The position numbers were made by a program, and so were the translations under genes. Positions 1 through 9,155 of a DNA stretch of 64,000 nucleotides are shown here, one piece after another. The notes under the pieces were generated by a model that worked only from the letters and a program-made list of their open reading frames with translations, was not told where the DNA came from and ran no database searches. The stretch is from Jhaorihella thermophila (lineage in GTDB: Bacteria; Pseudomonadota; Alphaproteobacteria; Rhodobacterales; Rhodobacteraceae): assembly GCF_900108275.1 (NCBI RefSeq), contig NZ_FNVD01000004.1, positions 124,001 to 188,000 on the forward strand. The letters are read 5' to 3'. The first letter of the stretch is position 1. The number at the start of each line of letters is the position of its first letter.

Positions 1-93
1 CTGAACCCCGGCGACGAGGTGATCGTCGAAGGTCTGCAGCGCGTGCGCCCCGGCGTGCCGGTGTCCAAGGTCGCGGCGGACGGCGGGAACTGA
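1..93 (+). CDS. RND efflux periplasmic adaptor subunit, C-terminal end only
   Basis: Only the last 30 codons are in the window, ending in TGA. The residues ([20 protein letters not shown]) match the end of AcrA/MexA-type membrane-fusion proteins, where a final beta-barrel segment carries a 'GD.VIV.GLQ.VRPG..V' pattern. The next gene starts 4 bases later and encodes the matching inner-membrane pump, which supports the call. The adaptor would bridge that pump to an outer-membrane channel. Nothing can be said about the signal peptide or substrate. Confidence 0.8.
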   Translation: MNPGDEVIVEGLQRVRPGVPVSKVAADGGN

Positions 94-97
94 GCGC

Positions 98-3000
98 ATG
101 TTTTCCACGATCTTCATCAATCGTCCGAAACTTGCGCTCGTGATCTCGCTGGTGCTGACAGTGATGGGCGCGATCGGCTATGTCGCGCTGCCCGTGGCGC
201 AGTTCCCGGACATCAGCCCGCCGGTGGTCAACGTTTCGGCCAACTATACCGGGGCAAGCTCGGAAACCGTCGAGAACGCCGTCGCCGCGCCGATCGAGGC
301 GCAGGTGAACGGGGTGGACGACATGCTCTACATGACCTCCACCTCCTCCGACAATGGCGGCTATTCGCTGAACGTCACCTTCGAGGTGGGCACCGATCCC
401 GACATCGCCTCGGTCAACGTGCAGAACCGCGTGGCGCAGGCGATGGCGACCCTGCCGACCGAGGTGACGGCCTCGGGCGTGGTCACGCAGAAGGCATCCA
501 CCAACATGCTGCTGGTGGTGACGTTGACCTCGCCGGGGGGCACCTATGACGACGTGTTCCTGGCCAACTATGCCTCGATCAACATTCGCGACGCGCTGGC
601 GCGAGTGGCTGGCGTGGGCAAGGCCGATGTGCTGACGGATCTGAAATACGCGATGCGGGTCTGGATGGATCCCGACAGGATGGCGGCGCTGGGTCTGGCG
701 CCTTCGGACGTGATCGGCGCGATCCGCGACCAGAATGCCGAGGTTTCCGCCGGTCAGGTCGGCGCCCCGCCGCTGCCCGAGGACCAGACCTTTCAATACA
801 CGGTCAAGGCCAAGGGGCGGCTGGATACGCCCGAAGAGTTCGAGAACATCGTCATCCGCACCGGCGAGGCCGGAGCGGTGGTTCGGCTGAAGGACATCGC
901 CAAGGTCGAGCTGGGCTCGCAGTTCTATGCGGCCTCGGGCTGGTTCGATGGACAGCCGGCGGCGGTGATCGGGGCCTATCAGGCGCCGGGCGCCAATGCG
1001 CTGGCGGTGTCCGAGGCGGTGCGGGCCGAGCTGGAGCGCCTCTCGGCCGCCTTCCCCAACGACGTGGAATATGCGGTGCCCTTCGATTCCACGGATTTCG
1101 TGGAACAGTCGATGAGTGACGTGATCCCCACGCTGATGATGACCTTTGTTCTGGTGGTCTCGGTGGTGTTCCTGTTCCTGGGCAGCGTGCGCGCCACGAT
1201 CATTCCGGCGGTGGCGATTCCGGTGTCGCTGATCGGCACCTTCGCCTTTCTGCTGATGTTCGGCATGTCGCTGAACACCGTGTCGCTGTTCGCGCTGGTG
1301 CTGGCGATCGGCATCGTGGTGGATGACGCGATCGTGGTGGTCGAGAACGTGGAACGCATCATCGCCGAAGAAGGGCTGAGTCCGCCCGAGGCCACGCGCA
1401 AGGCGATGGGCCAGATCACCGGGCCGGTGATCGCGACCACGCTGGTTCTGCTGGCAGTGTTCGTGCCGGTGACCTTCATGCCGGGCATGACGGGGCGGCT
1501 GTTTTCGCAATTCGCGGTGACGATTTCGACCGCGGTGCTGATCTCGTCGGTCAACGCGCTGACCTTGTCGCCGGCGCTGTGCGCTCTCGTGCTGAAACCG
1601 CGTTCGGGTCCGCCCAAGGGGCTGATCGCGATGTTCGAGGGCTTCATCGGCGGCATGCGCAGCGGTTACGTCGGCATCGTGCGGCGGCTGTTGCGGGTGC
1701 CGCTGCTGGGGCTGGCGATCATCGCCGCGCTGATGCTGGCCGGCGGGTCGATCTTCAACGCCACCTCCAAGGGCTTCATTCCGCTCGAGGACAACGGCTA
1801 TCTGTTCGTGGACGTGCAGCTGCCCGATGCGGCGACGCTGAGCCGGACCGAGGCGGTAACCGCCCGCGTGAACGAGCAGATCCGCGCCATCGACGGCGTG
1901 GCGAACACCGTGCTGGTCAACGGGTTCTCGATCCTGAACGGACTGAGCCCCAACGGAGCGATGATCATCGTGAACCTCGACAACTGGGATGACCGGCAGG
2001 ATGAATCGCTCGGCGCCGACGCGATCCTGGGCCGGCTGCTGGAGATCGCCAATGGCGAGGTGGCCGCGTCGATCGTGGCCTTCAACCCGCCGCCGATCCA
2101 GGGCCTTGGCGTGTCGGCGGGCGTCGAGATGGAGGTGCAGCAGACCGCCGGCGGCAGTCCGCAGGATCTGTCCGCCGCGGTGGGGTCGCTGATCTACGCG
2201 GTCAACCAGCGCCCCGAGATCAGCCACGCCTACACCACCTTCCGCGCCAACGTGCCCAAGGTCTTCGTCGATCTCGACCGGGAAAAGGCCAAGCTGTTGC
2301 AGGTGCAGGTGGCCGAGGTGTTCCAGACCCTCCAAGCGCAACTTGGATCGTTCTACGTCAACGATTTCAACCTGTTCGGCCGGGTCTATCGCGTGATGAT
2401 CCAGGCCGAGGGCAGCTACCGCGATCAGGTCGAGGACATCTCTAACCTCTACGTCCGTTCGGCGAACGGCGACATGGTGCCGCTGGGCACGCTGATCGAC
2501 GTGGAAAACATCCTGGGCCCCGTTCTGCTGAAACGGCACAACCTGTTCCGGTCGGCGACCGTGACGGCGGTGCCCGCGCCGGGGCTGAGTTCGGGCGACG
2601 CGATCAATGCGATCACCGAGGTCGCCCGAACCGCTCTGCCGCCCGGCTATCAGTTCGAATGGACCGGCAGCGCCCAGCAGCAGCTGGCCAGCGGCGGGAT
2701 CGTGGTGGTGATCCTGGGGCTTGCGGTGCTGTTCGGATATCTGTTCCTGGTGGGGCAGTATGAAAGCTGGTCGATGCCGGTGGCGATCCTGCTGTCGGTG
2801 ACGGTGGCGCTCTTTGGCGCGGTGGCGGCGGTGGCCGTGGTGGGCAGCGACATCAACCTCTATACGCAGATCGGGATGATCATGCTCATAGGTCTGGCGG
2901 CCAAAAACGCGATCCTGATCGTCGAATTCGCGATGGAGCAGCGCGCGGCGGGCCTGTCGATCATCGAGGCCGCCGCCGAGGCCGCCAGCCAGCGGTTCCG

Positions 3001-3229
3001 CGCGGTGATGATGACAGCGCTGTCCTTCCTTCTGGGTGTGGTGCCGCTTCTGGCCGCGAACGGGGCAGGGGCCTCCAGCCAGAAGGCGATCGGCGTTGCC
3101 GTGTTCGGCGGCATGCTGGCGGCGACGGTGATCGGCGTGGTGCTGGTGCCGGTGCTCTACGCGGTGATGCAGAAGGCGCGCGAATGGATCAAGGGCACGC
3201 CCGAGCCACAGGCGGCCGACGAGGCTTGA
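98..3229 (+). CDS. RND multidrug efflux pump, inner-membrane permease (HAE1/AcrB type)
   Basis: At 1043 residues it has the normal AcrB/MexB length. It starts with the family N-terminus ([20 protein letters not shown]), which is the first membrane helix, followed by a porter domain. The helix-4 signature [16 protein letters not shown] has the paired aspartates of the proton relay at about residues 409-410. A second helix bundle near the C-terminus (around 860-1030) contains the repeat-like [13 protein letters not shown]. The protein exports hydrophobic or amphipathic compounds by proton antiport as a trimer with the adaptor encoded just upstream. Substrate cannot be read from sequence. No outer-membrane factor gene follows; the next gene belongs to aromatic catabolism. 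Confidence 0.93.
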   Translation: MFSTIFINRPKLALVISLVLTVMGAIGYVALPVAQFPDISPPVVNVSANYTGASSETVENAVAAPIEAQVNGVDDMLYMTSTSSDNGGYSLNVTFEVGTDPDIASVNVQNRVAQAMATLPTEVTASGVVTQKASTNMLLVVTLTSPGGTYDDVFLANYASINIRDALARVAGVGKADVLTDLKYAMRVWMDPDRMAALGLAPSDVIGAIRDQNAEVSAGQVGAPPLPEDQTFQYTVKAKGRLDTPEEFENIVIRTGEAGAVVRLKDIAKVELGSQFYAASGWFDGQPAAVIGAYQAPGANALAVSEAVRAELERLSAAFPNDVEYAVPFDSTDFVEQSMSDVIPTLMMTFVLVVSVVFLFLGSVRATIIPAVAIPVSLIGTFAFLLMFGMSLNTVSLFALVLAIGIVVDDAIVVVENVERIIAEEGLSPPEATRKAMGQITGPVIATTLVLLAVFVPVTFMPGMTGRLFSQFAVTISTAVLISSVNALTLSPALCALVLKPRSGPPKGLIAMFEGFIGGMRSGYVGIVRRLLRVPLLGLAIIAALMLAGGSIFNATSKGFIPLEDNGYLFVDVQLPDAATLSRTEAVTARVNEQIRAIDGVANTVLVNGFSILNGLSPNGAMIIVNLDNWDDRQDESLGADAILGRLLEIANGEVAASIVAFNPPPIQGLGVSAGVEMEVQQTAGGSPQDLSAAVGSLIYAVNQRPEISHAYTTFRANVPKVFVDLDREKAKLLQVQVAEVFQTLQAQLGSFYVNDFNLFGRVYRVMIQAEGSYRDQVEDISNLYVRSANGDMVPLGTLIDVENILGPVLLKRHNLFRSATVTAVPAPGLSSGDAINAITEVARTALPPGYQFEWTGSAQQQLASGGIVVVILGLAVLFGYLFLVGQYESWSMPVAILLSVTVALFGAVAAVAVVGSDINLYTQIGMIMLIGLAAKNAILIVEFAMEQRAAGLSIIEAAAEAASQRFRAVMMTALSFLLGVVPLLAANGAGASSQKAIGVAVFGGMLAATVIGVVLVPVLYAVMQKAREWIKGTPEPQAADEA

Positions 3230-3319
3230 CCGACATCGCGGGCGATCCGGCAATGTCCACCCGCGCGCCCGGTCGCAGGCGGCAATCTGCGGTCGTCAAT
3301 CTGTTTAACATATTAATAA

Positions 3320-3348
3320 TTGACCGAGCGGGACCATTGCCCTAGATA
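3320..3348 (+). promoter_or_regulatory. Candidate sigma70-type promoter of the hpa genes
   Basis: TTGACC at 3320-3325 and TAGATA at 3343-3348 are 17 bases apart and lie about 43 bases upstream of the hpaE start. The stretch just before it (3301-3320) is unusually AT-rich for this genome. GTCAAT and ATTGAC arms (3295-3300 and 3319-3324) flank it, so a regulator could bind there. The call rests on sequence match only. Confidence 0.45.
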
Positions 3349-3390
3349 TCTCCTTAACAACGCAACTATCCCAGCAGCGGGAGATCTCGC

Positions 3391-4899
3391 ATGAGCGATC
3401 TGGACCAGAATCTCGCCAATCTCGACGGATATCTGCGCCGGTTCCGCGACACCGGCATCCTCAACCGGATCGCGGGGCAGGACCAACCCGGCGCAGGCGG
3501 CAGCTTTGCCACGATCTCGCCCGTGGACCGCAGCGAAATCTGCCGGGTCGCACATGGCACGGCCGACGACGTCGACGCGGCCGCCCAAGCCGCCACCGCC
3601 GCATTCCCGGAATGGCGCGACATGCCCGCGACCGACCGTCGCCGCATCCTCATGCGCATCGCCGACGCAATCGAAGACCGCGCCGAGGAAATCGCGCTCT
3701 GCGAATGCTGGGACACAGGGCAGGCTCTGCGCTTCATGTCCAAGGCGGCGCTGCGGGGGGCGGAAAACTTCCGCTATTTCGCCGAAATGGCGCCGCGCGC
3801 CCGCGACGGGCAGAACCTGCCATCGCCCACGCTGATGAACGTGACCACCCGCGTCCCCATCGGCCCGGTGGGCGTCATCACCCCGTGGAACACGCCCTTC
3901 ATGCTTTCCACCTGGAAAATCGCGCCGGCGCTCGCCGCCGGCTGCACCGTGGTCCACAAACCGGCCGAGGCCAGCCCACTGACCGCCCGGCTGCTGGTCG
4001 AGATCGCCGAAGAGGCCGGCCTGCCGCCGGGTGTACTCAACACGGTAAACGGTTTTGGCGAAGAGGCCGGTCGCGCGCTGACCGAACATCCGCTGATCCG
4101 CGCCATCGCCTTCGTGGGCGAATCCCGCACCGGGTCGATCATCATGAAACAGGGGGCGGACACGCTGAAACGGCTGCACCTGGAACTGGGTGGCAAGAAC
4201 CCGGTGATCGTGTTCGACGACGCCGATCTCGACCGGGCGCTGGATGCGGTGATCTTCATGATCTACTCGATCAACGGCGAACGCTGCACCTCCTCTTCGC
4301 GCCTTCTGGTGCAGGACACGATCCGCGAAACCTTCGAATCCCGCTTGATCGAACGGGTCAACCGGATCCGCGTCGGCCACCCGTTGGACCCCGCCACCGA
4401 GATCGGCCCTCTCATCAGCGAGGAACACTTTGCCAAGGTGACCTCTTATTTCGACATCGCCAGACAGGACGGCGCCACCATCGCCGCCGGCGGCACCGCA
4501 CTGGACGGCGACGGGTTCTTCGTCCGCCCCACGCTCTTTACCAATGCCACCAACGACATGCGCATCGCGCGCGAGGAGATCTTCGGCCCCGTCCTGACCT
4601 CGATCCCCTTCTCGACCGAAGAAGAGGCCCTCGCCATCGCCAACGACACCCCCTACGGCCTGACCGCCTACGTCTGGACCAACGACCTCACCCGCGCCCT
4701 GCGCGTGACAGATCGGCTCGAGGCAGGCATGATCTGGGTCAACTCGGAAAACGTCCGCCACCTGCCCACCCCTTTCGGCGGGGTCAAGGCGTCGGGCATC
4801 GGCCGCGACGGCGGCGACTGGAGCTTCGAATTCTACATGGAACAGAAACATGTCGGCTTTGCCACGGGACGACACCGGATTCCGCGCCTCGGCGCCTGA
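3391..4899 (+). CDS. hpaE: 5-carboxymethyl-2-hydroxymuconate semialdehyde dehydrogenase
   Basis: This 502-residue aldehyde dehydrogenase has the catalytic glutamate in LELGGK (E265) and the nucleophilic cysteine in NGERCTSSS (C299), plus the cofactor-site segment GVITPWNTPF. In the homoprotocatechuate (3,4-dihydroxyphenylacetate) meta-cleavage pathway HpaE oxidises the ring-cleavage product, 5-carboxymethyl-2-hydroxymuconate semialdehyde, with NAD. The specific assignment rests on context, since the family is broad: the next gene is a clear HpaD, followed by two later-pathway enzymes. A purine-rich GCGGGAGATC precedes the ATG. A repeat element and 79 bases separate it from hpaD, so it may have a separate transcript end. 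Confidence 0.85.
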   Translation: MSDLDQNLANLDGYLRRFRDTGILNRIAGQDQPGAGGSFATISPVDRSEICRVAHGTADDVDAAAQAATAAFPEWRDMPATDRRRILMRIADAIEDRAEEIALCECWDTGQALRFMSKAALRGAENFRYFAEMAPRARDGQNLPSPTLMNVTTRVPIGPVGVITPWNTPFMLSTWKIAPALAAGCTVVHKPAEASPLTARLLVEIAEEAGLPPGVLNTVNGFGEEAGRALTEHPLIRAIAFVGESRTGSIIMKQGADTLKRLHLELGGKNPVIVFDDADLDRALDAVIFMIYSINGERCTSSSRLLVQDTIRETFESRLIERVNRIRVGHPLDPATEIGPLISEEHFAKVTSYFDIARQDGATIAAGGTALDGDGFFVRPTLFTNATNDMRIAREEIFGPVLTSIPFSTEEEALAIANDTPYGLTAYVWTNDLTRALRVTDRLEAGMIWVNSENVRHLPTPFGGVKASGIGRDGGDWSFEFYMEQKHVGFATGRHRIPRLGA

Positions 4900-4900
4900 T

Positions 4901-4955
4901 CCTTCCTCTTGCTGAAAATATCCCGGGGAGCGCGAGGGGCAGAGCCCCTCGCCCC
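4901..4955. repeat. Dispersed intergenic repeat, copy 1
   Basis: T-rich core (CTTCCTCTTGCTGAAAATAT followed by CCCGGGG), then a 9-bp perfect hairpin GCGAGGGGC-AGA-GCCCCTCGC at 4932-4952. It lies between hpaE and hpaD. Related copies occur nine more times in this window. The hairpin could act as a weak terminator or mRNA 3' stabiliser. Confidence 0.75.
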
Positions 4956-4978
4956 GCCATCGCCACAAGGAGGAACCG

Positions 4979-5833
4979 ATGGGAGAACTCGTACTCGCCG
5001 CCAAGATGACTCATGTGCCGACCATGCTGATGTCGGAACAGGACGGACCCATCAAGGGCAAGCGTCAGGCCGCCATCGACGGCCATCTGGAAATCGCCCG
5101 CCGCGCCCGCGCGCTCGACGTGGACACGGTGGTGATCTGCGACACGCACTGGGTCATCAACGCGGGCTTTCACATCAACGCCAACGCGCGCTTCAAGGGG
5201 CTCTTCACCTCGAACGAGTTTCCCCAGTTCATCCAGAACCTGCCCTACGATTACGAAGGCAACCCCGCGCTCGGCGATGCCATCGCGCAGGCGGCCAGCG
5301 ACATGGGCGCCTATACGCTCGGCCATCACCTCGACAGTCTCGAACTGGAATACGGCACGCTGGTGCCGATGCATTTCATGTCCCGCGAACATCGGATGAA
5401 GGTCGTCTCGGTCGCCGCCTGGTGCACGGTGCATGACCACGACGAAAGCCGCGTGGTGGGTCAGGCGATCCGCGCCGCGATCGAAGCCTCCGACAGCCGC
5501 GTGCTGCTGGTCGCCTCGGGCTCGCTTTCCCACAAGATCTGGGCCAACAAGGATTACGCCGCCAACAACGGCACATTCACCATCAGTTCGGAATTTAACC
5601 GCCAGATGGACCTGCACGTGCTGGACATGTGGCAGCGCGGCGACCACGCGGCCTTTCTCAGGATGCTGCCCGACTATGCCCGCCATTGCAGCGGCGAAGG
5701 GGCGATGCACGACACCGCGATGCTCTACGGCGCACTCGGCTGGGACGACTACACCGGCAAATGCGAGGTGGTGACGGACTATTTCCCTTCTTCGGGCACC
5801 GGCCAGACCAACGTGATCTTTCCCGTCGAGTGA
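4979..5833 (+). CDS. hpaD: 3,4-dihydroxyphenylacetate (homoprotocatechuate) 2,3-dioxygenase
   Basis: The 284 residues match Escherichia coli HpaD (about 283 aa) nearly end to end. Shared segments include LAAKMTHVPTM at the start, VICDTHWVINA, LEYGTLVPMHFM, LLVASGSLSHK, SGEGAMHDTAMLYGALGWD and the C-terminal FPSSGTGQTN. This is a type III (LigB-fold) extradiol dioxygenase that opens the catechol ring next to the hydroxyls using non-haem Fe(II). H12 and the DTHW histidine are likely metal ligands by family position. An AGGAGG Shine-Dalgarno sits 6 bases before the ATG. It is followed after only 6 bases by a FAH-family gene. Confidence 0.95.
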   Translation: MGELVLAAKMTHVPTMLMSEQDGPIKGKRQAAIDGHLEIARRARALDVDTVVICDTHWVINAGFHINANARFKGLFTSNEFPQFIQNLPYDYEGNPALGDAIAQAASDMGAYTLGHHLDSLELEYGTLVPMHFMSREHRMKVVSVAAWCTVHDHDESRVVGQAIRAAIEASDSRVLLVASGSLSHKIWANKDYAANNGTFTISSEFNRQMDLHVLDMWQRGDHAAFLRMLPDYARHCSGEGAMHDTAMLYGALGWDDYTGKCEVVTDYFPSSGTGQTNVIFPVE

Positions 5834-5839
5834 ACCCGC

Positions 5840-6697
5840 ATGCGCATCGCCACGTTCAGCCACGGCAGCCAGACCCTCTATGGCGCGATCACGGACAAAG
5901 GCGCCATCGCGCTGTCGCCGCATTTCCGGCAATGGCCCTCCTTGCGCGAGGTGATCGAGGCCGGCGCGCTCTACGATCTGTGCCTTGCCGCCGGGGAGCA
6001 CCCGGTAACGCATCCCAAGGGCACGTTCGACTACGCGCCCCCGATCCCGAACCCGGAAAAGATCATCTGCGTCGGCGTCAATTTCCCGGACCGAAACGCC
6101 GAATACCGCGACGGCAGCGCCCAGCCCGCGCATATGTCGCTGTTCCCCCGCTTTCCGCGCAGCTTCACCGGCCATGACCGGCCGCTGATCCGTCCGCCGG
6201 AAAGCCACATGCTGGATTACGAAGGCGAACTGGCCGTAGTTATCGGCAGGGGCGGCCGGCGCATCCGGGCGCAGGACGCCTATGACCACATCGCCGCGCT
6301 CACCATCTGCAACGAAGGTACGATCCGCGACTGGGTGCGCCACGCCAAATTCAACGTGACCCAGGGAAAGAACTGGGACAACTCCGGCGCGATGGGGCCG
6401 TGGCTCGTGCCCTTCACCGCGCCCGCCCAGATCGACGCGGCCCGCATCACCACGCGGGTCAATGGCGAGGTCCGGCAGGACGATGCGGTGGCCAACATGC
6501 TGTTCCCGGTGCGGCAGCAGATCGCCTATATCTCGACCTTCACCACGCTCGTTCCCGGCGACATCATCGTCACCGGCACACCCACCGGCGCGGGCGCCCG
6601 GCTGGACCCGCCGCAATTCCTCGCCCCCGGCGATGTGGTCGAAATCGAGATCACCGGCATCGGCACCCTGCGCAACACGGTCGAGGACGAAGCATGA
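5840..6697 (+). CDS. Fumarylacetoacetate hydrolase-family protein (likely HpaG-type decarboxylase/isomerase)
   Basis: A 285-residue single-domain FAH-fold protein. It carries the conserved ICVGVNFPDRNAEYR segment, the metal-binding acidic motif LDYEGELAVVIG and the closing VPGDIIVTGTPTGAGA. E. coli HpaG is a roughly 430-residue double-domain protein, so this gene is about two thirds of that size. In context it would decarboxylate or isomerise 5-carboxymethyl-2-hydroxymuconate on the way to the hydratase substrate. Other roles in the family (ureidoglycolate lyase, FAA hydrolase) are possible but unsupported by the neighbours. Its TGA overlaps the hpaH ATG by 4 bases, so the two are translationally coupled. 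Confidence 0.82.
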   Translation: MRIATFSHGSQTLYGAITDKGAIALSPHFRQWPSLREVIEAGALYDLCLAAGEHPVTHPKGTFDYAPPIPNPEKIICVGVNFPDRNAEYRDGSAQPAHMSLFPRFPRSFTGHDRPLIRPPESHMLDYEGELAVVIGRGGRRIRAQDAYDHIAALTICNEGTIRDWVRHAKFNVTQGKNWDNSGAMGPWLVPFTAPAQIDAARITTRVNGEVRQDDAVANMLFPVRQQIAYISTFTTLVPGDIIVTGTPTGAGARLDPPQFLAPGDVVEIEITGIGTLRNTVEDEA

Positions 6698-7494
6698 CCC
6701 CCAAAGAGGTGGAGCGCGCCGCCGCCGACCTTCTGGCGGCCGAACGGACCGGGCAGCAGATCGGCCTTCTGTCCCTGCGTCACCCGGACATGACGATGGA
6801 TGACGCCTATGCCGTTCAGGCCGCGCTGATGCGGGCCAAGCTGGCCCAGGGCCGCCGCATCATCGGCTGGAAGATCGGCCTGACCTCGAAGGCGATGCAG
6901 AGCGCGCTTGGCATCGACATTCCCGATTCCGGGGTGCTGTTCGACGACATGCTCTTTGACAACGGCGCGACCGTGCCCGCCGGCCGCTTTATCCAGCCGC
7001 GGATCGAGGCCGAAATCGCCTTTGTCATGCGCGCGCCGCTGGCCGGCGCGACCGTGACCCGCGACGACGTTCTGGCGGCCACCGACCACGTGGCCCCCGC
7101 GCTGGAAATCCTCGACACCCGGATCCTGCGCCGCGACCCGGCGACCGGGCAGGCGCGCGGCATCGTGGACACGATCAGCGACAATGCCGCCAATGCCGGA
7201 ATCGTGCTGGGCGACGCCCGCCACGCGCCGGATGCGGTTGACCTTCGCTGGGTCGGCGCCATCGTCAGCCGCAACGGCGAGGTCGAAGAAACCGGGCTGG
7301 GCGCGGGCGTTCTGAACGATCCCGTGGCCGGCGTGGTCTGGCTGGCCCGCCGCATGGCGCAATACGGTCAGCGGATCGAGGCGGGGCAGGTGATCCTGTC
7401 AGGCAGCTTCATCCGCCCCGTGGAATGCCCCCCAGGCAGCCGCATTCGCGCGGATTTCGGACCTTTCGGATCGGTCGCGGTCGATTTTGCCTGA
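6694..7494 (+). CDS. hpaH: 2-oxo-hept-4-ene-1,7-dioate hydratase
   Basis: A protein of 266 residues, the same length as E. coli HpaH (267). Family segments include the N-terminal region RHPDMTMDDAYAVQAALMRA, the GWKIGLTSKAMQ loop, the acidic metal site RIEAEIAFVM, the DTISDNAANAGIVLG stretch and the terminal GQVILSGSFIRP. It adds water to 2-oxohept-4-enedioate in the lower homoprotocatechuate pathway, with Mg2+. The ATG is fixed by the 4-base overlap with the preceding stop; longer frames upstream only read into the previous gene. The pathway's isomerase (HpaF) and aldolase (HpaI) are not in this window. Confidence 0.87.
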   Translation: MTPKEVERAAADLLAAERTGQQIGLLSLRHPDMTMDDAYAVQAALMRAKLAQGRRIIGWKIGLTSKAMQSALGIDIPDSGVLFDDMLFDNGATVPAGRFIQPRIEAEIAFVMRAPLAGATVTRDDVLAATDHVAPALEILDTRILRRDPATGQARGIVDTISDNAANAGIVLGDARHAPDAVDLRWVGAIVSRNGEVEETGLGAGVLNDPVAGVVWLARRMAQYGQRIEAGQVILSGSFIRPVECPPGSRIRADFGPFGSVAVDFA

Positions 7495-7544
7495 TCTGAC
7501 AACCTGTTGCGGGACGTGAAGCGGCGCCGAAGTTCGCGGTTGAT

Positions 7545-7573
7545 TTTTGCGCGCGCAAAATGTTAACGCTAAC
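7545..7573. promoter_or_regulatory. Two adjacent palindromes upstream of the zwf operon (candidate operators)
   Basis: A perfect 16-bp palindrome TTTTGCGCGCGCAAAA (7545-7560) abuts GTTAACGCTAAC (7562-7573). The second is a near-perfect palindrome around a central CG, of the type used by LacI-family sugar regulators. They lie about 125-150 bases before zwf in an otherwise open 200-base leader. No regulator gene is adjacent, so the protein that binds is unknown. Confidence 0.45.
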
Positions 7574-7648
7574 GGAAAATCGGATTCGCATCTTTCCGGC
7601 CTGCACTCTTGCCGCGCGGTGCCCGGTGTCGTTACAGGAGAGTGCCGA

Positions 7649-7693
7649 ATGAAACCCCAACATGGCCCGGCCGCGCGGGCCGAGGCGAGGTAG
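7649..7693 (+). CDS. Possible 14-residue leader peptide before zwf
   Basis: An ATG with a good AGGAG Shine-Dalgarno 7 bases upstream opens a short frame (MKPQHGPAARAEAR) whose TAG lies 4 bases before the zwf ATG. The purine-rich GAGGCGAGG at its end doubles as the zwf ribosome-binding site. Translation of the leader could therefore couple to or tune zwf. There is no run of a regulatory amino acid, so classical attenuation is not evident. It may simply be chance. Confidence 0.3.
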   Translation: MKPQHGPAARAEAR

Positions 7694-7697
7694 GTCA

Positions 7698-9146
7698 ATG
7701 GTGTCCCGTGTCATCCCGGTCGATCCCTTCGACCTCGTCATTTTCGGCGCCACCGGAGACCTTGCCCGGCGCAAGATCCTGCCGGGGCTGTTTCACCGCT
7801 TTCAGGTCGGGCAGATGCCGGCCGAGGCACGGGTGATCGGCTCGGCCCGCAGCGAGATGGACCGTGACGGGTTTCGCGACTTCGTGCGCAACACTCTGAT
7901 CGAGTTTGCCCCCGCCGCCAAGGCGGACAAGGCCCTGCGCGAGGCGTTTCTGGCGCGCATCGACTATATTCCCGTCGATGCCGCCGGGGCGGATGGTTGG
8001 GCGGCACTGAAGGCGGCTCTGCGCCCGGATGTGGTGCGGGCCTTCTACCTGTCGGTGTCGCCCGCGCTGTTCGGCCCGATCGCGGCCCGCCTGCACGATC
8101 ACGGCGTCGCCACGCCGGACAGCCGGATCGTGGTGGAAAAGCCCTTCGGCCATGACCTGCAGACCGCGCAGGCGCTGAATGCCGATCTGCGGCAGGCCTT
8201 TGACGAACATCAGATCTATCGGATCGACCATTACCTGGGCAAGGAAACGGTGCAGAACCTGATGGCGCTGCGCTTTGCCAATTCCCTGTGGGAGCCGCTG
8301 TGGAACGCGACCCATGTCGATCATGTCCAGATCACCGTGGCCGAAAGCATCGGGGTGGAGGGGCGCGGCGACTATTACGACCGCTCCGGCGCGATGCGGG
8401 ACATGGTGCAGAACCACCTGATGCAGCTTCTGTGCCTGATCGCGATGGAGCCGCCGTCGCGGTTCCGGGCCGATTCGGTGCGCAATGAGAAACTCAAGGT
8501 CATCGAGGCGCTGGAGCCGGTGCCGATGTCCGACATCGTGCGCGGCCAGTATCGCGGGCGCGACGGGCAGGGCAGCTATCGCGACGACGTGGGCAATCCC
8601 GACAGTCTGACCGAAAGTTTCCTGGCGATGAAGGTCAATATCGGCAACTGGCGATGGGCCGGCACGCCCTTCTACCTGCGCACCGGCAAGCGGCTGCGCG
8701 CCCGCATGTCCGAGATCGCCTTGGTCTTTCGCGACCCGCCGCATATGATCTTTCCGAAAATGGAGGGCCGGCGCGGCAATGCGCTGATCATCCGGCTGCA
8801 ACCGGACGAGGGGATCACGCTGCGCAACACGATCAAGGAGCCGGGGCCGGGGGGGTTCCGCCTGACCGAGGTCAAGCTGGACATGACCTTTGCCGAGGCC
8901 CTGGGCCCCGAGGCCGCGCCGCAGGATGCCTATGAGAGGCTGATCATGGACGTGATCCGCGGCGACCAGACCCTGTTCATGCGCGGCGACGAGGTCGAGG
9001 CCGCCTGGGCCTGGGCCGATCCGATCATCGCCGGCTGGGAAGAGGCCGGGCCGGCGCCCGAGCCCTATGATCCCGGAAGTTCCGGGCCCGAGGATGCGCT
9101 GATGCTGCTGCACCGCGACGGGCGGCGCTGGCGCGAGATCGCATGA
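7698..9146 (+). CDS. zwf: Glucose-6-phosphate 1-dehydrogenase
   Basis: This 482-residue enzyme oxidises glucose-6-phosphate to 6-phosphogluconolactone with NAD(P). The dinucleotide motif GATGDLARRK lies at about residues 17-26. The catalytic motif RIDHYLGKE (H178, K182) and the substrate/structural segment WAGTPFYLRTGKRL are intact. The ATG at 7698 is chosen because GAGGCGAGG lies just upstream and the family N-terminus (PFDLVIFGATGDLA) follows directly; an in-frame ATG 12 codons earlier would add an Arg-rich tail. First gene of a tight zwf-edd-eda-pgi operon. A pgl gene, often found next to zwf, is not present between zwf and edd. Confidence 0.96.
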   Translation: MVSRVIPVDPFDLVIFGATGDLARRKILPGLFHRFQVGQMPAEARVIGSARSEMDRDGFRDFVRNTLIEFAPAAKADKALREAFLARIDYIPVDAAGADGWAALKAALRPDVVRAFYLSVSPALFGPIAARLHDHGVATPDSRIVVEKPFGHDLQTAQALNADLRQAFDEHQIYRIDHYLGKETVQNLMALRFANSLWEPLWNATHVDHVQITVAESIGVEGRGDYYDRSGAMRDMVQNHLMQLLCLIAMEPPSRFRADSVRNEKLKVIEALEPVPMSDIVRGQYRGRDGQGSYRDDVGNPDSLTESFLAMKVNIGNWRWAGTPFYLRTGKRLRARMSEIALVFRDPPHMIFPKMEGRRGNALIIRLQPDEGITLRNTIKEPGPGGFRLTEVKLDMTFAEALGPEAAPQDAYERLIMDVIRGDQTLFMRGDEVEAAWAWADPIIAGWEEAGPAPEPYDPGSSGPEDALMLLHRDGRRWREIA

Positions 9147-9155
9147 GGGGGGGGA

